A stretch of DNA of 50,067 nt from an uncultured Oscillospiraceae bacterium (GCA_949293315.1 CASFCH010000006.1:1-50067), one strand, 5' to 3'. Shown: positions 26,717 through 35,381, numbered from the stretch's first letter. Notes: generated from the sequence alone by a model not told the origin. Made by a program: numbers and translations.

Positions 26717-27790
26717 ATGTCTGTAGTAGCATACAAATGTCCAAACTGCGACGGGGAGCTGACATTTGATCCGTCGTCCCAGAAGTTTACTTGCGCGTAC
26801 TGCGGGAGCGCCTTTGCCCTCGATGAGCTGAAGCAGCACGCACCGGAGGAGAACGAGCAAAAAGAAAAAGGGCCCTCTGCCCGGAAAGCGGAATCCTCCG
26901 CCGAAGAGGGCGGCGAGGCAAACCTGTTCACCTGCCCGAGCTGCGGCGCCCAGATTGTCACCGGACTTAACACAGCCGCAACCGAGTGCTTTTACTGTCA
27001 CAATCCCGTCGTGCTGAGCGGCCGGCTGAGCGGAGAATATCTGCCCAAAAAGATCATTCCCTTTAAAATCACCCGGGAGGAGGCGGAGACGCGCTTCCAA
27101 GAGTGGCTGCGCAAAAAGCGGTTTGTGCCGCGCTCCTTTGTCGGCAAAAAAAATCTGGAAAAGGTCACGGGCGTCTACTTCCCCTACTGGATGGTGGACA
27201 GCGACATGCACGCGAGCCTGAACGCCACCGCTGAAAAGGTGCGCCGGTGGCGCAGGGGGGACGTTGAGTATATCGAAACGCGCTACTTCGAACTGCTCCG
27301 CGAGGGGAATATCCACACGGGAAAGACTCTGAAAAACGCGCTCAGTCACGCCAACCGCGAGGTGATCGACAGCGTACAGCCCTACGATCCGAGCGGGATC
27401 GTCGACTTTGCCATGCCGTATCTCTCCGGATTCCAGGCCGAAAAGCGGGATATCGAGCGGGAGCAGCTGACCCAGCAGGTCCATCAGGAATTTCAGACCC
27501 GCTCGGCAAATCTGCTGCGGGGGACGATGAGCGGTTATTCCAACATCCGCCCGACCGGCGGCAATTCCCAGATCTTAAGGGAAACTTGGGATTATACACT
27601 TCTGCCCGTATGGACTTTTGTCTATCACGATCCCAAAAAAGATAAGTATTATTTTTACGCGATGAACGGCCAGACGGGGAATATCTATGGCAGGCTCCCC
27701 TTAGACTACGGGAAGCTCTCTCTGATTTCCGGCGGCATCGGCGCCATCACATTCGCGCTCATGATGCTGCTGTGTTTACTGTTTTTTTAA
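26717..27790 (+). CDS. Double zinc-ribbon membrane-associated protein
   Basis: A 357-residue protein. Ribbon 1: KCPNCDGELTFD ... FTCAYCGS (Cys8, 11, 26, 29). A charged linker follows. Ribbon 2: FTCPSCGAQIVTG ... TECFYCHNPV. A middle domain with FKITREEAETRFQEWLRKK and VYFPYWMVDSDMHASL continues to YTLLPVWTFVYHDPKKDKYY. One C-terminal membrane helix (about 335-356) ends the protein. Proteins with this plan often sit beside YdjI-like SPFH and TPM genes in Firmicutes, as here. A role in quality control of membrane proteins or envelope stress is inference. ATG 26717 has AGAGG at nine bases. Confidence 0.8.
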   Translation: MSVVAYKCPNCDGELTFDPSSQKFTCAYCGSAFALDELKQHAPEENEQKEKGPSARKAESSAEEGGEANLFTCPSCGAQIVTGLNTAATECFYCHNPVVLSGRLSGEYLPKKIIPFKITREEAETRFQEWLRKKRFVPRSFVGKKNLEKVTGVYFPYWMVDSDMHASLNATAEKVRRWRRGDVEYIETRYFELLREGNIHTGKTLKNALSHANREVIDSVQPYDPSGIVDFAMPYLSGFQAEKRDIEREQLTQQVHQEFQTRSANLLRGTMSGYSNIRPTGGNSQILRETWDYTLLPVWTFVYHDPKKDKYYFYAMNGQTGNIYGRLPLDYGKLSLISGGIGAITFALMMLLCLLFF

Positions 27791-27802
27791 GGAGGGGCCG
27801 CT

Positions 27803-28678
27803 ATGAAAACCTTTAAAAGAATGATGACAGGTCTGCTCATGCTCCTGCTGCTGACGGCGCCCGTTGCCGCCGCCCAGAGCGATCAGCGCGTTTTTGACGA
27901 CGGCGGGCTCTTCTCCGCTTCGGAGCGCGAGCGTTTGAATGATAAGATTTCCGCCATGGAGGCGGAGGAAAAATGGAATTATTACATCGTGACTACGCGG
28001 GACACGGGCGGGAAAACGGCGCGCAGCTTTGCCGATGATTTTTACGACCGGAATCACCTCGGCCGCGGAGAGGACGCGAGCGGCGTGCTGCTTTTGATCG
28101 ACATGGATAACCGCGAGGCGTACATCTCCACCGGCGGCGCTGCGGTGGACTATTACTCCTCCTGGAAAATTGACGCCGCACTGGATGGGATGGCAAACAG
28201 TCTTTCCAACCGCCATTACTATTCGGCTGCCAACTCCTTTTTAAATGCAATGGACACCGTCCCCTCCTCTGCGGGTGCCGCTTCCGGGGGAAGCGCTGGC
28301 GCGGCGAGCGAAGCACATACACAGGCGGATACGGAAACATCGCCCGCCGAACAGGAGGCGTCGGCCGAGACAGAGTGGACGCTTGGTCAAAGCGCCGTCG
28401 TCTCCGCTTTCTGGGCCGTGATTGCAGTCGTCATCTTTGTCGCCGTCGTCCTGTCAAAAAACCGGGCCAATCGCGCCGCTTTTGGAATGGCCGCCACCCC
28501 GCAGAATCGGGAGCAGCTCACCCTGACCCGCAGTGAGGACCGGTTTATCAATGTGGTCACACATACCCGCCGAATTCAGCGGTCCTCCGACCAGTCCCGA
28601 AGCAGAGAGGGAACAAAGCCGAGCGTCCACCGGTCAAGCTCCGGTGTTCGCCATGGCGGCGGCGGAAGAAAATTTTAA
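27803..28678 (+). CDS. TPM-domain membrane protein
   Basis: A 291-residue exported protein. Signal peptide to about residue 24. A TPM (TLP18.3/Psb32/MOLO-1) domain occupies about 27-150, with VFDDGGLFSASERERLNDKI, YYIVTTRDTGGKTARSFADD, GVLLLIDMDNREAYISTGG and ALDGMANSL. An Ala/Ser/Glu-rich linker, one membrane helix (about 195-215) and a basic tail ending RHGGGGRKF follow. TPM domains bind Ca2+ or act as acid phosphatases in plants; bacterial roles are largely unknown. It starts 12 bases after the zinc-ribbon gene (GGAGGGG present) and closes the operon at a strong terminator. Confidence 0.88.
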   Translation: MKTFKRMMTGLLMLLLLTAPVAAAQSDQRVFDDGGLFSASERERLNDKISAMEAEEKWNYYIVTTRDTGGKTARSFADDFYDRNHLGRGEDASGVLLLIDMDNREAYISTGGAAVDYYSSWKIDAALDGMANSLSNRHYYSAANSFLNAMDTVPSSAGAASGGSAGAASEAHTQADTETSPAEQEASAETEWTLGQSAVVSAFWAVIAVVIFVAVVLSKNRANRAAFGMAATPQNREQLTLTRSEDRFINVVTHTRRIQRSSDQSRSREGTKPSVHRSSSGVRHGGGGRKF

Positions 28679-28697
28679 ATACGCGGGACTCCTCCCC

Positions 28698-28726
28698 CTC
28701 CCGGGCCGCATCGCCCGGGAGTTTTT
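28698..28726 (+). terminator. Terminator of the SPFH/TPM operon
   Basis: Perfect 9-bp stem CTCCCGGGC/GCCCGGGAG, six-base loop, then TTTTT, starting 20 bases after the TPM stop. Confidence 0.9.
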
Positions 28727-28804
28727 ATATGGGTGGAACATCATGGCCATTGGCTGATTTTCGAAAAATCGACCAAAAACACTATTTGCAGAATAAAAAT
28801 TTTA

Positions 28805-28833
28805 TTGACTTTTCATCCCTATGCATTTAAAAT
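28805..28833 (+). promoter_or_regulatory. Promoter of the cation-efflux gene
   Basis: TTGACT (28805-28810), 17-base spacer, TAAAAT (28828-28833), about 29 bases before the ATG at 28862. Confidence 0.75.
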
Positions 28834-28861
28834 GATTACTATTAAGAAGGGATCTGAAACC

Positions 28862-29761
28862 ATGAAAAAGCCTCGGGTTTCCCCGGTTCTCCTCGCGGCA
28901 ATGGGGGTAAACTTTATTCTTTTTTCCGTAAAGCTCTACATCGGGCTGCGCACAAACAGCCTGTGTATTTATACGGACGCCATGAACAACCTTGCCGATA
29001 CCGCTTCGGCCGGGGTGGGGGTTCTGGGGCTTTTTTTTGTTTCCGGCCGCGCCACCCGGCGCTTCCCCTACGGGTTTGGCCGGATGGAATACCTCACGGA
29101 ATTTCTGATGGCGCTTCTGATGACGGCCGCCGGGGCCTCATTCGCCTATCAGTCGCTTGAGCGCTTCTTTGCGCCGGTCCCGGTGTGGTTCTCCACCAAA
29201 TATGCGGGAATTATCGCCGCAACCTGTCTGGTAAAGCTGGCAATGGGAATCTTCTTCCGCAGTTTCCGCAGGCGGCGGGAAGATTCCGGCATTGTCCGGA
29301 CGCTGGAGCTCGACTCTTTCCTCGATTTTGGCGTCACGCTGGCGGCCGTGGCATCCTTCAGCCTGACAAACTACATCGGCTTTGCCATTGACTCCGTGCT
29401 CGGTCTGGCGATCAGCCTTACCATCGTCGCGGAGGGGATCCGTCTGATTCTCTCCTCCTCCGGCCGGCTGATCGGTCAGGCGCAGCCGCAGCGCGAGGCA
29501 CAGATTGCAGCGGCCGTGGATGCGTGCGCGCCGGGGGTGCGCATCCTCTCCCTGCGGATCCACAGCTATGGCCGCGGGCATGATTTTGCAGAACTGACGC
29601 TGGCGGGTGACAAAACAGGAAACATTTCGGATATGGAGCATATCCGTATGAATATCAAGAAACTGCTGGCCGAAAGCTACGCGATCGGCGCAACAGTAGA
29701 ATGGGAGGAGAATTATGGAGAGAGAAAAGAAAAAGACGGGCAGGGGCCGGAAAGCCGGTAA
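28862..29761 (+). CDS. Cation diffusion facilitator family transporter
   Basis: A 299-residue CDF protein, a proton-coupled divalent-metal exporter family. Around six membrane segments lie between residues 8 and 200, with a cytosolic C-terminal domain (AAAVDACAPGVRILSLRIHSYGRGHDFAELTLAG). TM2 carries YTDAMNNLADTASAG and TM5 ELDSFLDFGVT. These place acidic residues at the metal site where many members have HxxxD or DxxxD, so the metal (for example Mn2+ or Fe2+ rather than Zn2+) cannot be assumed. ATG 28862 is chosen (AAGGGAT at nine bases and a promoter just upstream); the frame opens earlier without signals. Its last 47 bases overlap the next gene. Confidence 0.85.
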   Translation: MKKPRVSPVLLAAMGVNFILFSVKLYIGLRTNSLCIYTDAMNNLADTASAGVGVLGLFFVSGRATRRFPYGFGRMEYLTEFLMALLMTAAGASFAYQSLERFFAPVPVWFSTKYAGIIAATCLVKLAMGIFFRSFRRRREDSGIVRTLELDSFLDFGVTLAAVASFSLTNYIGFAIDSVLGLAISLTIVAEGIRLILSSSGRLIGQAQPQREAQIAAAVDACAPGVRILSLRIHSYGRGHDFAELTLAGDKTGNISDMEHIRMNIKKLLAESYAIGATVEWEENYGERKEKDGQGPESR

Positions 29762-31028
29762 AATCATTTTGGGGATTTTCCTGGGGCTGGTGATCCTGCT
29801 CACCGCCGTCGGGCTGATCGGCATGCTGGTCTCCCACATCGGAAACAAGGCCAACCTGGAGCTCGCCCGCTCTTTTTCCGCAGTGGAAAATCCCGATGCC
29901 GTCGTCCCGGAGCTCGACGAGGATGGATACTGGACCTTTACAACCGACCGCGATCTGAAAATTCTTCAGCTCACCGATGTACACATCGGCGGCGGATGGA
30001 TGTCCATCAGCAAGGATGCCGCGGCAATCAATGCCGTCGCCGCCATGGTCACAGCGGAAAAACCGGATCTGGTCATCGTGACCGGGGACATCTCCTATCC
30101 GGTGCCGTTTCAGGCGGGGACGTTTAACAATATGAACGGCGCTGAAATTTTCGCGGCGCTGATGGAGACGCTCGGCGTCCCGTGGACACTCACCTACGGA
30201 AACCATGACACCGAGGCCTACAGCTACTATAACCGCGAGGAGCTGTCCGAATTCTATGAGAGCGAGGAGCTGGAGCACTGCCTGTTCCAGCGCGGGCCCG
30301 AGGAAGCAGACGGGTGCGGAAACGCCGTAATCAAGGTCAAAAACTCTCAGGGGCTCATCACACAGGCGCTCTTCCTGTTTGACTCCCACTCCTATGTGGA
30401 TAACGACTATTTCGGAATCCTATGGAAGTATGACAATATTCACGAGAACCAAATTCAATGGTACCGGGAGCAGGTTGAGGCCCTGAGCGCGCAGAACCGC
30501 GCCGTGCTTGACGCACTGGACCCCGCCGCGCTCCCCGCCGAACGCGAAAACTACGAGACGGTCCGCTCGCTGGCGTTTTTCCATATCCCGATGGAGGAAT
30601 ATAAGACGGCGTGGAACGAATACGTCGATAACGGCTATCAGGATACGCAGGACGTTCAGTACCACTACGGCACGGTAGGTGAATCGGGCGGCCTGATCTG
30701 CACCGGGATTTACAGCGACAATCTGTTTGAAACCATGGAGGAGCTCGGCAGCACGCAGGGCGTCTTCGTCGGCCACGACCATCTGAACAATTTCTCCCTC
30801 GACTACAGGGGAATCCGCCTGACATACGGCTACAGCATCGACTATCTGGCCTACTTTGGGATCTACAAGCTCGGCTCCCAGCGCGGCTGTACGGTGATCG
30901 AGGTCTCCCCTGATACCTCCTTTGACTGCCGCGGTGAAAACTATTATCAGGACAAATACCAGATTCTGGCTGAGGGCGCGCAAAAGGAAGACGTCACCAT
31001 GCAGGAGCTCGGCGCTCCGGAGGAATAG
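29715..31028 (+). CDS. Membrane-anchored metallophosphoesterase
   Basis: A 437-residue calcineurin-like phosphoesterase. A basic N-terminus and one signal-anchor helix (about 15-42) place the catalytic domain outside the membrane. Motifs: LQLTDVHIGGG (DxH), IVTGDISYP (GD), TYGNHDTE (GNHD), SLAFFHIPMEEY and FVGHDHLNNFS (GHDH). Length and pattern resemble purple-acid-phosphatase-like bacterial esterases of the YkuE/DcrA type. ATG 29715 has GGGAGGAG four to five bases away. It begins inside the CDF gene in another frame (47-base overlap), so the two are co-transcribed and probably coupled. Substrate unknown. Confidence 0.87.
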   Translation: MEREKKKTGRGRKAGKIILGIFLGLVILLTAVGLIGMLVSHIGNKANLELARSFSAVENPDAVVPELDEDGYWTFTTDRDLKILQLTDVHIGGGWMSISKDAAAINAVAAMVTAEKPDLVIVTGDISYPVPFQAGTFNNMNGAEIFAALMETLGVPWTLTYGNHDTEAYSYYNREELSEFYESEELEHCLFQRGPEEADGCGNAVIKVKNSQGLITQALFLFDSHSYVDNDYFGILWKYDNIHENQIQWYREQVEALSAQNRAVLDALDPAALPAERENYETVRSLAFFHIPMEEYKTAWNEYVDNGYQDTQDVQYHYGTVGESGGLICTGIYSDNLFETMEELGSTQGVFVGHDHLNNFSLDYRGIRLTYGYSIDYLAYFGIYKLGSQRGCTVIEVSPDTSFDCRGENYYQDKYQILAEGAQKEDVTMQELGAPEE

Positions 31029-31173
31029 CGTGGATCTTGCCCCCGCCTTGCGGCCTTCCTCAAAGAAGATGGATCGCCTTATACCGGTTCCCCTGATTAT
31101 CTCCCATCTCAGGGATCCCGTTTTGGGTCCTGCTCGTAATGGAATGAATCGCCGCTGTTTTTACCGAAAAGCT

Positions 31174-31201
31174 GAGGCCGCGCGGAAATCCGCGCGGCCT
31201 C
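31174..31201. terminator. Hairpin between convergent phosphoesterase and htrA genes
   Basis: Perfect 13-bp stem GAGGCCGCGCGGA/TCCGCGCGGCCTC with a two-base gap as loop core. On the reverse strand it is followed by AGCTTTT. It probably ends htrA transcription and may also stop the converging one. Positions 31029-31173 show nothing else. Confidence 0.7.
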
Positions 31202-31228
31202 TCTGCAATTCAAATTTCATCTTTGGAA

Positions 31229-32731
31229 TCAGAACGGCCAGTCAAAACCGCCGTAGCCATTCCCGGAATCCTGCCCATTCTGATAGGCGTTGGCCGAGGA
31301 ATAGACGGTATCGCCCTTGTCTTCCACCAGCGTAATCTCGACCTGCTCCTGCTGGATCTCATAGTTGGCGGAGACGCGGCAGACCGTCAGGGTCAGCTTA
31401 TCGCCTACATTGGCGCCGTCCACCACCTCGCGCAGGGAGTCCGAGGTCTCCAGATCCTTGCCGTTTACCTGTGTGATAATGTCGCCCGCCTGGACATCCG
31501 TTCCGGAGAACGAGCTGTTCTGTGCAATGGAGCTAATCACAATAGAGCCTTTGGGCAGCTTGGCGATCTGTGCGATCACCGCATAAGTGGAGTTGGAATA
31601 GACGGAGGTGTACTGGATGCCGAGCATGGGGCGCCCGGGCACATAGCCGTTTGCAATGATGGACTCGGCGACGGATTTTGCCGTTGCGATCGGGACGGCA
31701 AAACCCATCCCCTCAAACGAATCATCCGCGATCTTGGAGGAATTGATGCCGATCACCTGCCCGTATTCGTTTACAAGCGCGCCGCCGGAGTTACCGGAGT
31801 TGATGGCCGCCGTATGCTGGATGCACACCTGCGTATAGCCAAGCTCGCTGTTGACCGGGCGGTCGATCGCGGAGATGATTCCCTCCGTAAAGGAACCGTA
31901 GAAGGAGGTGCCGCCCGGATTTCCGATCGCATAGACGTCGTTGCCGACCTGAAGCTGGGTGGAATCGCCGAATTCCGCCGCCGTAAAACCGGTAGCCTTT
32001 ACGCGGACCACACCGATATCCGTCCGGTTGTCATAGCCAACGATCTCCGCGTCGTACTGCGTCTCATCCTCAAGCTGGACAACCGCGTTGGTGAAGCCGT
32101 CGAGCATGTGCGCACAGGTGAGGAAGTACGTATAGGCATGTGTGCTGTCCTCCCCCATGACAACGCCGGAACCGGAGGCGGACGTCGTATTGTTATACGT
32201 CAGAATGGCCACGACCGAGGGCTTGACCTTGGCGGCAATCTGCTCCGGCGTCAGCGTCCCGGAGGACGGGATATCCTCAATGTCGATCTGCGGGGTCTCC
32301 TGCGTCTCCACGGATACGTCCCCCGCATCATCGCCCCGGAACGCCAGGTAGAAGGCACCGCCGATCCCGGAGATCACCACTACGGCGCACAGCACGGCGA
32401 TGAGGGCGATCTTCCAGCCGGCGAGCTTTTTCTTCGGCTTCGCCCCCTGCGGAGACGGCGCGCCCGCTCCGGGCTGCCCGCCCACAGGCGCCGTCCCGGG
32501 CGCCCGGCTGCGGTCAAAGGAATTGTACTGATACTGTCCGCTTACCGGCTGCTGATAGGGTGCGCCGGCGTAGTGATAGGCGCCGTTGACCGGCTGCTGA
32601 TAGCTCCCCGCACCGCCCTGCGGCCGGGTCTGCCCCTGCTCCATTGAGGAGTGCGGCTGATATCCGCCCCCATTTCCGTCAGACGCCGGCGGGGCGCCCC
32701 CGGGGAAAGTGTTATTGCTGGAATCATTCAT
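31229..32731 (-). CDS. HtrA-family membrane-anchored serine protease
   Basis: A 500-residue envelope quality-control protease. The cytosolic N-terminus is Gln/Gly/Tyr/Pro-rich with a repeated YQQPV(N/S)G motif (about 1-100). One membrane helix (about 105-128) follows. The trypsin-like domain carries TCAHML (His208), NRTDIGV (Asp238) and INSGNSGGAL (Ser315), as in DegP/HtrA. A single PDZ domain follows (GTDVQAGDIITQVNGKDL), then an aromatic-ended tail YGGFDWPF. ATG 32731 has AAGGAGG at about eight bases. It lies 131 bases downstream of a co-oriented two-component system and has phased repeats in its promoter, so envelope-stress control by that system is likely. Confidence 0.93.
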   Translation of the reverse strand: MNDSSNNTFPGGAPPASDGNGGGYQPHSSMEQGQTRPQGGAGSYQQPVNGAYHYAGAPYQQPVSGQYQYNSFDRSRAPGTAPVGGQPGAGAPSPQGAKPKKKLAGWKIALIAVLCAVVVISGIGGAFYLAFRGDDAGDVSVETQETPQIDIEDIPSSGTLTPEQIAAKVKPSVVAILTYNNTTSASGSGVVMGEDSTHAYTYFLTCAHMLDGFTNAVVQLEDETQYDAEIVGYDNRTDIGVVRVKATGFTAAEFGDSTQLQVGNDVYAIGNPGGTSFYGSFTEGIISAIDRPVNSELGYTQVCIQHTAAINSGNSGGALVNEYGQVIGINSSKIADDSFEGMGFAVPIATAKSVAESIIANGYVPGRPMLGIQYTSVYSNSTYAVIAQIAKLPKGSIVISSIAQNSSFSGTDVQAGDIITQVNGKDLETSDSLREVVDGANVGDKLTLTVCRVSANYEIQQEQVEITLVEDKGDTVYSSANAYQNGQDSGNGYGGFDWPF

Positions 32732-32790
32732 GATGGAGTCCTCCTTGGTGTCAAAAACATGTGCGGCCTTCCCGCCGCCCTGTGCTTTTC

Positions 32791-32836
32791 ATCATACGCG
32801 CGGGATTTGATAGTGAATTGAAAACATTGTGAACAA
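32791..32836 (-). promoter_or_regulatory. htrA promoter with 11-bp phased direct repeats
   Basis: On the reverse strand the stretch 32805-32836 contains TTCA, TTCA and ATCA exactly 11 bases apart, each followed by an AT-rich stretch. They cover the position where a -35 would be for the -10 TATGAT at 32791-32796; no consensus -35 exists. OmpR/PhoB-class regulators bind such 11-bp direct repeats and replace -35 contacts, so the adjacent regulator (34383-35072) is the natural candidate. Confidence 0.5.
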
Positions 32837-32862
32837 AATTTAAATATCTCTTCCCGTTCCCG

Positions 32863-34377
32863 CTACGCACCGCTCTGGCCGCTGAAATTGGCCGGCAGCC
32901 AGAAGGCGAACTCCGTATACTGCCCCATCTCGCTCTTGACGGCGATCTGCCCGCCGTGCAGTTCCACAATACTCTTGACAATGTACAGCCCCAGGCCCGC
33001 GCCCTTGGCGTCAATACTGCGGGATTTATCCACCTTGTAAAAGCGTTCAAACACGCGGCTGAGCTCATCCGGGGGGATTCCCTCGCCGGAGTTTCGGATC
33101 GCAACGATGACTCTGGTATTGTCTGCAATGGCCGAGACGCTTATGCAGCCGTGTTCAGGCGTAAATTTGACCGCATTGTCCACCAGATTGTAAATCACCT
33201 GATGGATCAGGTCCTGATCCGCCTCCACAAAGACACTGTCCATCCGGTCAAGGCCGGCCACCTCCACCTTTTTGTCGTCCAGCGCCCGCTCGAAGTTGAG
33301 CATGACCTGAAAGATCTGGCGGGAGATATCATAACGTCTGGGGTTGAGCCGAAGCTCCCCGGACTCAATTTTGGACATATTGAGCATGGTGACCACCAGG
33401 CGGGAAAGGCGCTTGACCTCGTCGGATACGACGCCCAGATAATACGCCTCCTTCTCCTTCGGGATCGTGCCGTCCCGGATCCCGTCGATAAAGCCGCCGA
33501 TCGTCGTCATGGGCGTCTTGAGCTCATGGGACACATTGGCCACAAAGCTGCGGCGGGAGGCCTCCAGAATTCCCAGATCCCGCGCCATGGCGTTAAAGCC
33601 CTCCTCCAGCTCCGTCAGTTCATCGTTGCCAGTGACCGGAACGCGGTAGGTAAAGTCCCCCTTGGCATAGCTCTGCGTGGCCCGCGCCATCTCGCGCAGC
33701 GGATGGACGATATTGTAGGTGAGCACATACACGCCCATACACGCAAGCGCGAGCACAAAGATCCCGCACAGGATAAAGATCCGGACAAAATCGCCCAAAA
33801 ACGGGCTGAACATATCGGACAGGTCCTGAAGCGCGCAGACATATCCCGCCGCCACGGGGGAGTCCGGCATCACCACCGGCACCACCACCGCGATCTCCTC
33901 ATCCTTTAAGGCGCCGGACAGGCGCGTACGCCCGCTGTATTCTCCACCGGCGGCAGCCGACTCCAGCATATCGGCCGGCACGCTGAAACCCCCGTAATGG
34001 CCGCAGTCCGGCAGGCGCGAGGCACCGCGCGATCCGTGCCGGCAAATCACGACCTGCCCATCGTCGTCGCAGATGAACACATCCGCCGTCAGGTTGGAGG
34101 AGAGCAGCGAGAGCGTTCCCGTCATCACCTGTTCCACGCCGGCGTCATCCAGATCCACACGCTCCCGGTTCAGCGCCGTCAGACTGGAGGCAACGGACTT
34201 TGCATTGGCGCTGAGCAGCTCCGTCTGGGAGGTGTTGATATACCTGTAAAATGAAATGCCAAGCGCCACCCCCATCACAAGTCCCGTGATGAGGATGATG
34301 CCGATGATCACCAGGAAATACCGGGTGAACAGATTTTTAAAGCCTTTTTTCTCCGCCGGATCCGTTCTGTCGCCCAT
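32863..34377 (-). CDS. Sensor histidine kinase
   Basis: A 504-residue membrane kinase. TM1 (about 19-45), an extracellular sensor region of about 150 residues, TM2 (about 198-222), a HAMP domain (YNIVHPLREMARATQSYAKGDF), a dimerisation domain with NVSHELKTPMT (phospho-His284), then the ATP-binding domain: NLVDNAVKFTPEHG (N box), NSGEGIPPDELSRVFERFYK (G1/F box) and GAGLGLYIVKSIVELHGG (G2). This is the PhoR/VicK/ResE-like class. It starts five bases after the response-regulator stop, so the pair is co-translated. Signal unknown; the downstream htrA suggests envelope state. Confidence 0.93.
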   Translation of the reverse strand: MGDRTDPAEKKGFKNLFTRYFLVIIGIILITGLVMGVALGISFYRYINTSQTELLSANAKSVASSLTALNRERVDLDDAGVEQVMTGTLSLLSSNLTADVFICDDDGQVVICRHGSRGASRLPDCGHYGGFSVPADMLESAAAGGEYSGRTRLSGALKDEEIAVVVPVVMPDSPVAAGYVCALQDLSDMFSPFLGDFVRIFILCGIFVLALACMGVYVLTYNIVHPLREMARATQSYAKGDFTYRVPVTGNDELTELEEGFNAMARDLGILEASRRSFVANVSHELKTPMTTIGGFIDGIRDGTIPKEKEAYYLGVVSDEVKRLSRLVVTMLNMSKIESGELRLNPRRYDISRQIFQVMLNFERALDDKKVEVAGLDRMDSVFVEADQDLIHQVIYNLVDNAVKFTPEHGCISVSAIADNTRVIVAIRNSGEGIPPDELSRVFERFYKVDKSRSIDAKGAGLGLYIVKSIVELHGGQIAVKSEMGQYTEFAFWLPANFSGQSGA

Positions 34378-34382
34378 ATCAA

Positions 34383-35072
34383 TCAGTCTTTCGTCTCAAA
34401 CTTATATCCCACGCCCCAGACGGTCTTCAGGCACCACTTGTCGGAGACGTCCTCCAGCTTTTCGCGCAGGCGCTTGATATGTACGTCCACCGTTCGGGAA
34501 TCGCCGTAATAATCAAAGCCCCAGACTTCATCCAGGAGCTGATCGCGGGTGAAAACCCGGTTGGGATTGCTCGCCAGATGATAGAGCAGCTCCAGCTCCT
34601 TGGGGGGCGTATCAATGATTTTTCCGTCCACCTTCAGCTCATAGTTGGTCAGGTTGACTACCAGCTTGTCATACCGGACCTCCTTGACTGCGTCCCCCTG
34701 ACCGGAGGAAGTGCGGCGCAGCACCGCCTTGACCCGGGCGACGACCTCCTTTGCGTCAAAGGGCTTTACCACGTAGTCGTCCGCCCCCAGCTCCAGACCG
34801 AGGATCTTATCAAACGTCTCCCCTTTGGCGGTGAGCATGATGATCGGTTTGTCAGAGCTCTTGCGGATCTCCCGGCACACCTGCCACCCGTCGAGCTTGG
34901 GGAGCATGATATCCAGCAGGACCATATCGGGATTTTCAGAGGCAAACATCTCCACGGCGCGCATACCGTCGTTGGCGATCACGACGCTGAAATCCTCCTT
35001 TTCCAGATAGAGGCGCAGCAGCTCGCAGATATTTTTATCATCATCCACAATGAGGATCTTCCCCTCGGCCAT
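34383..35072 (-). CDS. OmpR/PhoB-family response regulator
   Basis: A 229-residue regulator. The receiver domain has the acidic pocket IVDDD (residues 9-13), phospho-acceptor Asp54 in VLLDIMLPKLDG, Thr in MLTAKGE, and Lys103 in VKPFDAKE. The winged-helix DNA-binding domain follows (TPPKELELLYHLASNPNRVFTRDQLLDEVWGFDYYGDSRTVDVHIKRLREKL). ATG 35072 has GGAG at nine bases. It is the first gene of the two-gene sensor operon. A weak promoter (TACAAT preceded after 17 bases by TTCCAA) lies near 35130-35160. Probable targets: its own operon and htrA. Confidence 0.95.
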   Translation of the reverse strand: MAEGKILIVDDDKNICELLRLYLEKEDFSVVIANDGMRAVEMFASENPDMVLLDIMLPKLDGWQVCREIRKSSDKPIIMLTAKGETFDKILGLELGADDYVVKPFDAKEVVARVKAVLRRTSSGQGDAVKEVRYDKLVVNLTNYELKVDGKIIDTPPKELELLYHLASNPNRVFTRDQLLDEVWGFDYYGDSRTVDVHIKRLREKLEDVSDKWCLKTVWGVGYKFETKD

Positions 35073-35271
35073 TTTTCATCACTCCGTTCCCCGCCTGCGG
35101 CGGAATCTAAAAATTGCTGAACTGATTTTATTGTAGCACAGAAACGCCGGTTTTGGAACCATTTCGGCTCATTTTTTCGCCTGTGGATCGCGTTTTCCAG
35201 CCGCCGTCCCGCAAATCGGAGAACGGAATCGTCAAATTTTAAAAAATCATGAACAACCGCGGCGAAAACAA

Positions 35272-35300
35272 TTGCTATATCGCGAAAAATCATGTATAAT
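35272..35300 (+). promoter_or_regulatory. Promoter of xpt and the BMP transporter
   Basis: TTGCTA (35272-35277), 17-base spacer, TATAAT (35295-35300). The transcript should start near 35307, leaving about 75 bases of leader. Confidence 0.85.
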
Positions 35301-35319
35301 GACTATATTCTTCAACATG

Positions 35320-35345
35320 ACGTCCGCGGCCCCCGGTCCGGACGT
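35320..35345 (+). promoter_or_regulatory. Hairpin in the xpt leader
   Basis: ACGTCCG/CGGACGT, a seven-base-pair stem around a GC-rich 12-base loop, lies between the promoter and the start of xpt. No purine-riboswitch core or T-run terminator accompanies it, so a role in mRNA stability or protein binding is all that can be suggested. Confidence 0.35.
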
Positions 35346-35381
35346 ACCAATACGATACATAAAGACTTGGGTGTGGTGTGC

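Noticed and set aside
35301-35381. Purine riboswitch before xpt
   Set aside because: Searched for the conserved loop and junction bases; not present in the short leader.
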